This document shows positions 11,383-22,721 of a DNA stretch of 64,000 nt, one piece after another (the stretch's first letter is position 1; every line of letters starts with the position of its first letter). Source of the DNA: Begonia masoniana (taxonomy: Eukaryota > Streptophyta > Magnoliopsida > Cucurbitales > Begoniaceae). Where the stretch lies: positions 71,136,573 through 71,200,572 of the forward strand of contig CM039502.1 in assembly GCA_022432975.1 (NCBI GenBank), written 5' to 3'. The position numbers and the translations under genes were made by a program. Below the pieces are notes generated by a model that was not told the DNA's origin, ran no database searches, and was given only the letters and a program-made list of their open reading frames with translations.

Positions 11383-14165
11383 TGTGACAGCCCGCAACCA
11401 AACCCGATCGGGATCCGAGAACCAAGCCGTCACTCCGGGACATTTAACAGAAAACGGGGACTATTTTTTTTTTTTTTTTAAACAAACAGAAAACAGACTG
11501 AATTTTAAGAGTAAAACCCTAAAGCTTAACAGAGAAGGAAAAACATTTCCGGGATTTGGAATCAGAACAGAGAAAAGAAAACAGTTCAAAACTAGACTAC
11601 AAAATGAATGGCAGAAGGAGAAATGAAACAGTGCAATTGGCAGTAGCAGGAAACAGGAAATGAAGGCGGAAGACTTAGTTTAAAAAGGCAGCGATGAATT
11701 CAAATAATAATTAAACCAATAAGACAGGAGGCAGAGCGAAAGATGTAAATAGTGGATGATGTGAATAAGACAAAAGTGAACAGTGCACCGGTGGATATAA
11801 TATGTGAACAGTGACCGGTGGATGAAAAATGTGAACAGTGACCGGTGGATGAAAAATGTGAACAGTAACCGAATGATGAAAATGTGAACAGTGACCGGAT
11901 GATGAAAATTGTGAACAGTGACCGGTGGATGAAAAATGTGAACAGTAACCGGATGATGAAAAATGTGAACAGTGACCGGATGATGAAAAATGTGAACAGT
12001 GACCGGATGATGAAAATTGTGAACAGTGACCGGTGGATGAAAAATGTGAACAGTAACCGGATGATGAAAAATGTGAACAGTGACCGGATGATGAAAATTG
12101 TGAACAGTGACCGGTGGATGAAAAATGTGAACAGTAACCGGATGATGAAAAATGTGAACAGTGACCGGATGATGAAAATTAAGAACAGTAACCGGATGAT
12201 GAAAATTTTGAACAGTGACCGGTGGATAAAAAATGTGAACAGTAACCGGATGATGAAAAATGTGAACAGTGACCGGATGATGAAAATTGTGAACAGTGAC
12301 CGGTGGATGAAAAATGTGAACAGTAACCGGATGATGAAAATTGTGAACAGTGACCGGATGATGAAAAATGTGAACAGTAACCGGATGATGAAAATTGTGA
12401 ACAGTGACCGGATGATGAAAATTGTGAACAGTGACCGGATGATGAAAATTGTGAACAGTAACCGGATGATGAAAAATGTGAACAGTGACCGGATGATGAA
12501 AATTGTGAACAGTGACCGGTGGATGAAAAATGTAAACAGTGACCGGATGAATAAAACTTAAAAGACAAAACTGGCAACTTTTAACATGATTACATGAAAA
12601 CAGAAGTTGTGGAAACAGAATGTATGAAAACTTCAAACTTCAGAAAACGATTCAAAACATGATTTTGAACATATCGGAAAAAAACACGACGGAATTTTAA
12701 GGAAAAACAAATTACATGGATGGCTCTAACATGATAGAAACTTAAGGAAAAATCACACTACATGGATAGCTCTAAAACCAGAAACTGTCCATGCACAGAC
12801 TAACAGAAAATATTCCAAACAAATTCCAGAATACTTCAAAACATAGTTCAACTGTCAAATACAGAGGTTTTAAACATCAATACAGGTTCCATACATCGTT
12901 TTACAAACCACAAAGTAGTACAGAACTGGACCTACATTTTAAATGTTTTAAAATTTCAAAAGCTATACAATATTGGACATAACTTCAGAAAACACATTCT
13001 CACAGGATTAACTCTTGTCTGACTGCAGCAGCCAAACCCCGTGAGCTCTATCCATCAACTACATTAGCTCGTCATTTTGAGGCACAAGGTCCTCATTTGG
13101 AGTATCCGTACCTACAACATGAAGTTCATCTATGAGCCTAGAGCTCAGTAAGGACATACTAGAATGCAGTGTGCATATGCTATGCATGAACATTTTCAAA
13201 TACATGAACATTACATTTCATTACATTACGTTTCACTGGACAGGAAGGTATAAGTGGGCAGAGGAGCTGGCGCAACAGGAGTACATGCCACAACAGGACA
13301 TAACAGGAGTACATGACAGGATGCCAGTCCTCATCCACACTTAACCATACATTTCATTACAGGTTTTATCTTACTTAACTTCAAACCGTGTACAGAAACC
13401 ATTTTCATGACTTTTAGAGAAAACGTGTATGCATGAACATTCATAGACAGGCGACAGAATAATAAGCAGAATAAGCAGAATATAAAACAGAATACACTTA
13501 ACCTAAACATAACCTATGGTTTAACTACCCAACAGAAATCCCGACAACATAAACCTAGTACCTCCGTGTTGTAGGGCCTTAAGGGCCAAACCTAAACGTA
13601 TGAACTTACCTGTTGTCCGAAATGCAGCAAGCTATGCGCGCACAACAACGTTGGTTCGCGAACCTATAGCATGCATAAACGGACATTAACCCTAAACATC
13701 ACGAAACTAGCAAATGAATAAACAAAAAAAATCGTTTTCTATCTAAGATGATTACCTTAGACCGAAAAGCAGGAGGAAAATCAGAGAAGGAAGAAACTCC
13801 TTGCGTTGGTTTTCTTTAACCGAAAGAGAGAAGCAGAGAGGAAAATGAGAGAAAGCAGAGAGGGAAAATGTCTCACGTAGGAGGAAGAGAAGGAAATGGG
13901 ATACATGGCTTGTCTTCTTATACAAGTTTGCCAAGTGTCAATCATCCATTTGATTTCTCCCAGCAACCTTAATTTCTTCCTAATTTGCCATTCCATTGGT
14001 TTTTAACTAAAACATTATTTAGTTAATCGATTCGGTCTCACGAATCACCCTCGTTCGATTAAACACGTCGACAATTTTATTAAAAACAATCATTGCATTA
14101 ATATCGGAGAAATTCCGCTTACATATTCGGGGAATTATTACATAGGCAAAATGCCGGGTGTTACA
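11383..14165 (-). repeat. 3-prime LTR of gypsy 1
   Basis: 2783 bp. On the minus strand it starts TGTAACACCCGGC and ends GGGCTGTCACA. It holds a 27-bp minisatellite near its left end and no coding sequence of its own. A noisy second copy begins at 20494. Confidence 0.85.
11774..12552. repeat. 27-bp minisatellite inside the gypsy 1 LTR
   Basis: About 29 tandem units of period 27, built on GTGAACAGTGACCGGATGAT followed by GAAAATT. Variants alternate between GTGACC and GTAACC, and between GGATGATG and GGTGGATG. Because 27 is divisible by three, both strands stay open for long stretches, giving spurious repetitive ORFs. The array recurs in error-ridden form at about 20905-21775 in the other LTR. 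Confidence 0.95.
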
Positions 14166-14180
14166 TTCCACCCACCTTAA
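14166..14180 (-). other. Polypurine tract of gypsy 1
   Basis: On the minus strand a purine-rich run (AAGGTGGGTGGAA) directly abuts the start of the 3-prime LTR (TGTAACACC). It lies 25 bases past the pol stop. Confidence 0.75.
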
Positions 14181-14205
14181 TAGAAATTTTGTCCCCAAAA
14201 TTTGC

Positions 14206-17200
14206 CTAAGCAAAGAGGTCCGGATATTGGGCTCTAACATCCGTTTGTCTTTCCCATGTGGCTTCCTCCACATTGTGATTACGCCATAAAACTTTCACCA
14301 ACGGGACCACTCGATTGCGCAACACTTTGAGTGACATATCCAATATCTTTATAGGTCTTTTTTCATATGTCAGCGTCGGCATGATATCAAAGTCCACATG
14401 TTCCACTATTTGGGTTGGATCTCGTACGCACTTTCTCAGCATCGAAACATGGAAGACATTATGAACTCCATCCATAGATGCTGGCAACTGTAGCTTGTAA
14501 GCCACGCTTCCCACACGCTTTAGAATGGGAAAAGGTCCAATGAACCGTGGGCTGAGCTTCCCTTTCTTGCCAAATCTCATTACACCTTTGAAAGGCGACA
14601 CCTTCAGGAATACTTCATCGCCTTCAGCGAACTCCAAGTCTCTCCGTCTCCGATCTGCATAACTTTTCTGTCGACTCATAGCAGTGTTGATTCGTTGTTT
14701 GATAACAGCAATCACCTCAGACATCTGCTGTAATATCTTAGGGCCGACAAGTCTGGACTCTCCAACTTCATCCCAACATAACGGAGATCTACATTTTCTG
14801 CCATAGAGGGCTTCATATGGAGCCATGCCGATAGTAGCCTGGTAGCTGTTATTATAAGCGAATTCAATTAACGGCAAATATCTACTCCAAGGAGCATGAA
14901 GTTCCAACACGCACGACCTTAACATGTCCTCTAATATCTGAATTGTTCTCTCAGATTGTCCATCTGTCTGTGGGTGAAACGCCGTGCTGAAATCCAGCTT
15001 TGTACCCAAGGAGCTTTGCAAACTTTTCCAAAACCTGGAAGTGATTCTAGGATCCCGGTCAGATACAATTGACACCGGAATACCATGCAACTTGACAATC
15101 TCACCAATGTATAACTCTGCATACTGGTCCATAGAGAATGTCGTCTTCACAGGTAGAAAATGGGCCGACTTCGTCAATCTGTCTACTATGACCCATATGC
15201 TATTGTGGCCCTTAGCTGTTCTTGGAAGGCCAACAACAAAGTCCATCGTAATATTCTCCCATTTCCATTCGGGAATCGGGAGAGGCTGAAGCGTCCCAGC
15301 TGGTCGTTGATGTTCAGCCTTGACTTGTTGACATATCATGCAAGACTCCACAAATTTGGCCACTTCATTCTTCATATTCGGCCACCAGAAGTGAAGTTTC
15401 AAGTCTTGATACATCTTCGTGCTTCCAGGATGCACAGAGAAAGAAGACGAGTGGGCTTCCGACAAGATGTTCTTTCGTAGCTCTTCATCTCTCGGAACAT
15501 ACCACCTATCTTTGAACTTCAGAATACCATCTCCCGAATAACTGAAATCGGAAGAAGCCGTAGGTAACTTGCTCACTATATCGACCATCTCCTTTGAATT
15601 GGTCTTCTGGGCTTCCTTAATTCTGTCCAGAATAGTTGGCCGTAACGTTAAATTTGCCAACACGGCTGACAGCTTAGAAACCACTTCCAAATCAAATCTC
15701 TGAATTTCTGTCCTCAAAGGCATTGACATGCCCATCAAGGCCGGTTGCATAGTAGCCGGCATCCTGCTCAACGCATCAGCCACCACGTTTGCTTTCCCTG
15801 GGTGATATTTGATCTCGATGTCATAGTCTTTCACAAATTCGAGCCACCGTCGTTGCCTCATGTTTAACTCTTTCTGGGTAAATATGTACTTCAAGCGTTT
15901 GTGATCCGAAAACACCTCACATGATTGCCCATACAAGTGGTGTCTCCATACCTTCAGTGCAAAGACAACTGCCGCTAACTCCAAGTCATGAGTAGGGTAG
16001 TTTTGCTCGTGGTTCTTCAATTGTCTGGATGCGTATGCCACCACTTTTCCTTCTTGCATTAATACGCAACCCAGGCCAATCCTCGACGCGTCGCAATAAA
16101 TACTGAACTTGCCGCTTTCAACTGGCAACACTAACAGAGGAGCAGCGGTTAACTTTTGCTTAAGTGTCTGAAAGCTCACCTCACATGCTTCAGACCACCT
16201 GAACTTGATGTCCTTCCTCGTTAAGCTGGTCATAGGTTTTGCTATCACGGAGAATCCCTTGATGAATTTCTTGTAATAACCAGCTAGTCCGATAAAGCTC
16301 CGTACCTCGCTTGCATTCCTCGACCTTGGCCAGTCTCTTACAGCCTCAATCTTGGCCGGGTCCACAGATACTCCTTCAGCAGAGACCACGTGGCCTAGGA
16401 AATTAATCTTGTTCAACCAGAATTCACACTTTGATAGTTTGGCAAACAATTGATGCTGTTTTAGAGTCGACAGCACAATAGCCAAGTGCTCTCTATGCTC
16501 CTCTTCAGTCCGAGAATAAACCAGGATGTCGTCAATGAAGACGATTACGAATTTGTCCAAGAACTCCTGGAATACCCTATTCATCAAGTCCATAAATGCC
16601 GCAGGGGCATTAGTTAACCCGAACGACATCACTAAGAACTCGTAGTGTCCGTATCGGGTCCTGAAGGCGGTCTTTGGAATATCATTTGCTCTAACCTTCA
16701 ACTGGTAATAACCGGAGCGCAAGTCAATCTTAGAAAATACCCGAGCCCCCTGTAGTTGGTCAAATAAGTCATCGATTCTCGGCAACGGGTACTTATTCTT
16801 GATAGTCAACTTGTTCAGCTCACGGTAGTCAATACACATTCGTAGGGACCCATCCTTCTTCTTAACGAACAAGACGGGAGCACTCCACGGAGAGAAACTA
16901 GGGCGCACAAAACCCTTGTCCACCAATTCTTTTAGCTGAGCCTTCAACTCCCTCAGTTCAATTGGCGCCATACGATAAGGATTCTTCGATACTGGTTCAG
17001 CGCCAGGATATACATCGATTTCGAACTCGATCTCACGATCAGGTGGCAATCCTGGTAAGTCATCCAGGAAGACCTCTGAGAAGTCTCGAACTACAGAAAT
17101 ATTTTGAAGTTCCACCTCACCTTGTCTTTGAACATCTACTACGTGGGCAAGGAATCCGACACATCCTGACCTCATCAGTTGTTGAGCTTTCAAGGTGGAT

Positions 17201-17544
17201 ATAACAGTCATACTATGTTTATTTGGTATTGCCTGATAGGAGAACTCTACTTCGTTCGGGCGCTTAAACGACACTAGCCCGGACTTACAGTTGATGGTGG
17301 CGTGATGTCTAAACAGCCAGTCCATCCCCAGAATGACATCGTACCCTTTCATACCAATAACGATGAGGTTGGCGTACAACTTCTGGTCTCCTACTGACAC
17401 TATATCATCCTGTATGACCTGCTCGGAGTGCATAAACTCTCCAGACGGTAGCATAATGCTGTAGGGCTGATCAGACAACGTACAACTAACCTTCTGTCTA
17501 ACTACGAAGTCCCCCGACACAAATGAATGTGTGGCCCCAGTATC
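14206..17544 (-). pseudogene. Gypsy 1 pol: protease, RT, RNase H, integrase, chromodomain
   Basis: One long open frame of about 1,110 codons. In order it has the protease DTGATHSF at its very start, a reverse transcriptase with YRELN and catalytic FIDDILVYS (about residue 326 from 17520), and RNase H with YCDAS (about 478). The integrase has an HHCC finger (HPGSTKMYQ to CMICQQ), a core with MDFVVG, SDRDPR and DGQSERT, and a C-terminal chromodomain-like segment ([14 protein letters not shown]), the mark of chromoviruses. It lies in frame with gag but is separated from it by a TAA at 17545-17547, just before the protease active site, so the gag-pol polyprotein is broken although pol itself is open. 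Confidence 0.9.
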
Positions 17545-18521
17545 TTACAAGGTATAAGCAGGTACATCACACACCAAAATTGTACCTGTGATTGCTGTGT
17601 GCAGATCAGCATCATCAACATCCTCCATCATTGCAAAAACTCTGGGTACGGCTTGACCTGTTCTGGTGTCGGGCATTGGGCAATCCCGAACAAGATGGCC
17701 TACTTTGCCGCATCGGAAACATTGGCCAGTGTAGAGCCTACATTCCCCCGTATGATTTCTCTGGCAACGTGGGCATACAAGAAGCTGAGGAGCTCCCATA
17801 GGTCTTTTCCCTTTGTCCTGATAAATGGCAACTTCATTTGGTCTCTTGACACCTCTGTTCTGTTGCTGCCGTGGTTGCCCAAATTGTCCCTTTTGTTGTT
17901 GTTGTTGCTGCTGAGGGGCATCCTACATGATTCTCTTTGATGTATATCTCTGAGACTTTGCCTCTAAGGCTTCCAACTGATAAGCCTTAGCTACCACCTT
18001 TGTGTATGGGGCCTCGTCAAATCCCCCGTATGTAATCCCTCGTAAGAGATCCATCTTCAAACCCTGGATAAATTGATGCACCTTATTTTCGTCGGTGGCC
18101 ACTAGGTGAGGTGCATAACGGGATAGTGAATCGAATTTCTGAACATACTCAGCCACCGTTCCAAATTGTCACAGTCGAGAGAATTCTAACAACTTCTCCT
18201 TCCTCATACTGCGGTCGAAGTATTTCTCGTAGAAGAGCCCTTTGAATCCCTCCCAACTTAATGCCACAGTGGTTGACTGCACTGTATCCCACCAAAATCC
18301 AGCACTCTTGGTGAGATTAAATGAGGCACACATCACTTTCTTGTTTTCCTCCACTTCTGCATAATTCAGCATACGTTCAATCTGCCGAATCCAATCTTCG
18401 GCGTGAGTAGGATCTGTTGATAACCCATCGAACATAGGCGGTTGGAGATGCCAGAATCTCTCTCCACTAGTGTCACGTGGAGCATTCGCATGGTTATTGT
18501 TTTTTCCATTGCCCTCCCTCG
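17545..18521 (-). pseudogene. Gypsy 1 gag (in frame with pol, three stops)
   Basis: Retrotransposon gag with GFWWDTVQ, FYEKYF and FSRL...VAEYVQKFDSLSRYAP motifs, a Gln-rich linker, and a zinc knuckle CFRCGKVGHLVRDC near 17690. All segments lie in the pol frame. They are interrupted by TGA (18169-18171, in a context implying CGA), TAG (17923-17925, probably CAG) and TAA (17545-17547). The N-terminus is not in clean sequence: at about 18522 the text jumps back to RT sequence. Its remainder is only in the error-rich copy near 20200-20350. Confidence 0.85.
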
Positions 18522-21500
18522 CAAATAGTCATCGATCTCGGCAACGGTACTATTATGGATAGTCAACTGTCAGCTCCGGTAGTCAATACACCTGTAGGGG
18601 ACCCATCTTCTTCTTAAACGAACAAGACGGGGAGCACTCCACGGAGAGATACTGGGCGCACACAAACCCTGCCACCAATTTGTAGTGAAGCCTTCAAGCC
18701 CTCACGTCAATTGGCGCATACGAAAGGATTCTGCGTACTGGTTCAGCGCCAGGAATACACGATTTTTTTTTTTTTTCGACTACCGTTCACGATCAGGTGC
18801 AATCCTGGTAAGTCAGTCCGAGGAGGGACCTCGGAAGGTCTCGAAACTAAGAAATATTTGTGAAGTCCACCTCACCGTGTCTGGAACATACTACGGGGCA
18901 AGGAATCCGACACATCCTGGGACTCATCAGTGTGAGCTTTCAAGGTGCGATATAAATTCATACTAGGTTTATTCTGTATTGGATGATAGGGAACTCCCTT
19001 CGTTCGGGCGCTGTAACGACCTAGCCCGGACTACAGTTGATGGGGCAGTGGAGTCTAAACAGCCAGTCCATCCCCAGAATGGACATCGTACCCTTTCATA
19101 CATAAACGATTGAGGTGCGTACAACTTCTGGTCTCCTATGACACATATCATCCGGTATGACCTGCTCGGAGTGCATAAAATCTCCAGACGGTTTAGAATA
19201 ATGAGGTGTAGGGCTGATCAGATCAAAGTTTAAAACTAACCTTCGTCTAACTCGAAGTCCCCAGACACAAATGAAATGGTGCGCCCAGTTCTTAGCAAGT
19301 ATAAGCAGGTAATGCACAACCAAAATTGTACCTGTGATGCGTGTGCAGATCAGATCATCAACATCCTCCATCATTGCAAAAACTCTGGGTACGGGCGTGA
19401 CGTTCTGGTGTCGGGCATTGGGGCAATCCCGAACAAGATGGCCTTACTTTGCCGCATCAGGAAACAGTGGCCAGGGTAGAGCCTAATCCACGTTGATTTC
19501 TTGGCAACGTGGCATACAAGAAGCTGAGGAAGCTCCCATAGCGTCTTTTTTCCTTGTCTGCTAAATGCAACTTCATTTGGGTCTCGGACAACTCTGTTCT
19601 GTGCTGCCGGGGTTTTTTTTTGTGCCCCAAATGTACCTTTTGTGTGTTGTTGATGCTGAAGGGATCATACCTGATCTCCTTGATGTATATCTCTGGACTT
19701 GCCTCTAAGGTTCCAACTGATAAAGCCTTAGATACCACTTTGGTATGGGCCTCGTCAAATCCCCGTTATGTAATCCCTCGTAAGAGACCATCTTCAAAAC
19801 TGGATAAATATGCAAATTATTTCGTCGGGTGGGCAGGGTGAGGTGCATAACGGGTAGTGAACGAATTTCTGAACTACTCAGCCACCGTCCAAACTTGTCA
19901 CAGTCAGAGATGTCTAACAACTTCTCCTTCCTCATACTGCGGTCGAAGTATTTCTCGTTATGAAGAGCCCTTTGGAATCCTCCCAACTTAATGCCCAGTG
20001 GTTGACTGCACTGTAATCCCACCAAAATCCAGCATCTTGGTGAGATTAAAGAGGAACACATCACTTTCTTGTTTTTCCCCAATTCTGCATTAATTCAGAA
20101 TACGTTCAATTCTGCGAATCCAATCTTCTGGTGAGTTGTGGTAGGATTGTGTAAAACCATCGAAACATAGGCGGTTGGAGATGCCAGAATCTTCCACTAG
20201 GTCACGTGCGATTGCATGGTAGTGTTTTCCATGCACTCCCTCGCAACAAACGCTCGTCAGCGAAATGGAGTCCCGGCCAAACTCGGGTTAGACGTTCTGA
20301 GGGGTCGCCTCTGTCGTTTGCATCACCTTGATTCCTCTCACATTCTAGAAAAATCTATATGAAATAACGAATTAAGTAATAAACAAAACAAGTACGCTAA
20401 AATTAAACATTACAGTTGGTGAAGGCGCCTAGTGTGGATTGCGCAGTCCAATTTCACAGAATCGGTTTAAAACCTATCTCTAAGGATACATTATGTGACA
20501 GGGCCGAACCAACCCACGATCGGGATCCGAGAACAGAAGCCGCACTCCGGGACATTTAACAGAAAACGGGGGACTATTTTTTTTGTTTTTTTAAAAAAAC
20601 CCAAAACAAAAACAGAAAACGATGAAATTTTAAGAGTAAACCCTAAAGCTTAACCAGAGAAGGAAAAACATTCGGGATTGGAATCCGAAAGAGAAAAGAA
20701 AAACAAGTTTCAACACTAGACTACAAAATGAATGGCAGAAGGGAAATGAAACAGGCAATTGGCAGTTGCAGGAAAAGGAAAGGCAGGCGGACGACTTAGT
20801 TTAAAAGGCGGCGATGAATTCAAAGTATAATTAAACCATAAGGGACAGGAGGCAGGGCGGAAGATGTAACATAGTGGAGGAATGTGAATAAGACAAAAAG
20901 TGAACGTTGCACGGTGGATATACTCTGTGACCAGTGGACCGGTGGATGAAAAATGTGAACAGTGACGGTGGATGAAAAATGTGAACGTAAACGGATGAGA
21001 AAATTGTGAACAGTGCCGGATGATGAAAATTGTGAACAAGGACCGGTGAAAGAAAAAATGTGACCAGTAAGGATGATGAAAATTGAAAGTGACCGGATGA
21101 TTGAAAAATGGCAAAGTGCGGATGATGAACAATTGTGAACAGGACCGGGGGCATGAAAAATGTGAACAGTAAAGGATGATGAAAAATGTGGAACTAGTGA
21201 CCGGATGATGAAAAAAATCCGTCGAACAGTAACCGGATGATGATGAAAAATGTGAATAGTGACGGATGATGAAAAGTGTGAACAGTAACCGGATGATGAA
21301 AATTGGGAACATGTGACCGGTGGATAAAATAATGTGAACAGTAACCGGATGCTGAAAAATGGAACAGTGACGGATTGATTGAAAATTGTGAACAGTGACC
21401 GGTGGATGAAAAATGTGAACAGTAACAGGATATGAAAATGTGAACAGTGACCGGTGGATATGAAAAATGGAACAGTAACCGGTGATGAAAATTGTGAACA

Positions 21501-22621
21501 GGACCGGGGATGACAAAATGTGAACAGTTACCGGATGATGAAAAGTTTGAACGTCTACGGAGGATGAAAATGGACCAGGGACCGGATGATGAAAAATGTG
21601 ACAGTAACCGGATGAGTGAAAACTGTGACAGTGAACGGTGATGAAAATTGTGAACGTGACCCGGATGATGAAAATTGTGAACAGTAACCGGATGAATGAA
21701 AAATGTGAACAGTAGACCGGCTGATGAAAATGTGAACAGAGTGCCCGGGTGATGAAAAAATGTAAACGTGACGGAGAATTAAAAACTTAAAGCCAAACTG
21801 GCAACTTTTTCTTTTAACATGATGACATGAAACAAAGTTGTGGAAAAAGAATGTATGAAAAACTTAAACTTCAGCACAAACGAGTCAAAACCTGTTTGAC
21901 ATCTCGGGAAAAAAATAAAAAAACACGACGGAATTTTAAGGAAAAAACAAAGTACATGGAGGCTCAACATGATAGAAATTAAGGAAAATCACACTACATG
22001 GAATAGCTCTAAAACCAGAAACCTGGTCCATGCACGGGACTAACAGAAAATATTCCAAACAAAATTCCAGAATACTTCAAAACATAGTTCAACTGTCAAA
22101 TACAGGGTTGTAACCGCAATACAGGTTCCATAAATCGTTTTTTAAAAACACAAGTAGTACAGAATGGACCACATGTACATGTTTTAAAATTTCAACAACG
22201 CTATACAATATTGGACATAACTCAGAAAACACATTCTCACAGGATTCATTTGTCTGACGCCAGAAAGACAAAACCCCGTGAGCTCTATCCATCAACTCCA
22301 TAGTCGTCATTTGAGGCACAAGGTACTCATTTGGAGTATCGTAACTACAACATGAAGTTAACTCTATGGCCTAGAGTCAGTAAGGAATACTAGAGCAGTG
22401 CATAGCTAGGCATGTAACATTTTCAATTACATGAACATTACATTTAAAGTACATTACGTTTAACTGGCCAGGAAGTAAAGTGGGCGAGGAGCTGGCGCAC
22501 AGGAGTACATGCCACAAACATGGACATAAACAGGAGTACATGACAGGAATGCCATCCATCCACATTTAAACCATACATTCATTAGAGGTTTATCTTACTT
22601 AAATTTTTTTTTTTTTTTTTA
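18522..22621. other. Indel-rich duplicate of gypsy 1 sequence (probable unpolished long-read fill)
   Basis: At 18522 the sequence switches from gag to a copy of the RT region starting at about 16761. It then repeats 16761-18521 as 18522-20265 with an indel every few bases, homopolymer errors and an inserted T run near 18763. It continues through the missing gag N-terminus and leader and into a similarly noisy LTR (20494-22621, with the minisatellite and the equivalent of 11383 to about 13375), ending at a poly-T and the N gap. A degraded PBS-like string lies near 20476-20490. Errors are spread evenly over coding and noncoding parts, unlike natural decay. Genes called here should not be trusted. 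Confidence 0.8.
20494..22621 (-). repeat. 5-prime LTR of gypsy 1 (noisy, truncated by gap)
   Basis: Starts TGTGACAG like the 3-prime LTR and follows it in order (homopolymer stretch, 27-bp array, unique part) with many small indels. It stops at the gap with roughly 790 bp of LTR missing. LTR divergence cannot be used for dating because of the error load. Confidence 0.75.
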
Positions 22622-22721
22622 NNNNNNNNNNNNNNNNNNNNNNNNNNNNNNNNNNNNNNNNNNNNNNNNNNNNNNNNNNNNNNNNNNNNNNNNNNNNNNN
22701 NNNNNNNNNNNNNNNNNNNNN
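22622..22721. other. Assembly gap, 100 N
   Basis: Exactly 100 N, a conventional unknown-size gap. The outer end of gypsy 1 and the 3-prime half of gypsy 2 are missing here. Confidence 0.99.

Larger units (their letters stand above)
11383..22621 (-). mobile_element. Ty3/gypsy chromovirus (Tekay/Del-like), gypsy 1; left LTR and pol clean, right part unpolished
   Basis: Minus-strand element with its 3-prime LTR at 11383-14165, PPT beside it, pol at 14206-17544, gag upstream, and a 5-prime LTR copy beginning at 20494 (TGTGACAG) that is cut by the N gap at 22622. Termini TGTAACACCC...TGTCACA and the C-terminal chromodomain fit Tekay/Del-type chromoviruses. The base before the left LTR belongs to GGATT (11378-11382), a possible target duplication; its partner lies in or beyond the gap. 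From about 18522 rightward the sequence is an error-rich copy (see separate entry), so the true element is shorter than these coordinates. Confidence 0.85.

Noticed and set aside
11774..12552. CRISPR-like repeat array
   Set aside because: Units are contiguous with no unique spacers, and the genome is a plant's; it is a minisatellite.
11680..12636. Long repetitive ORFs on both strands (318 and 225 codons)
   Set aside because: They are by-products of a 27-bp tandem array whose period is a multiple of three; no codon bias or domain, and they lie within an LTR.
20716..21516. 266-codon ORF in the noisy region
   Set aside because: It is the error-altered copy of the same minisatellite on the minus strand.
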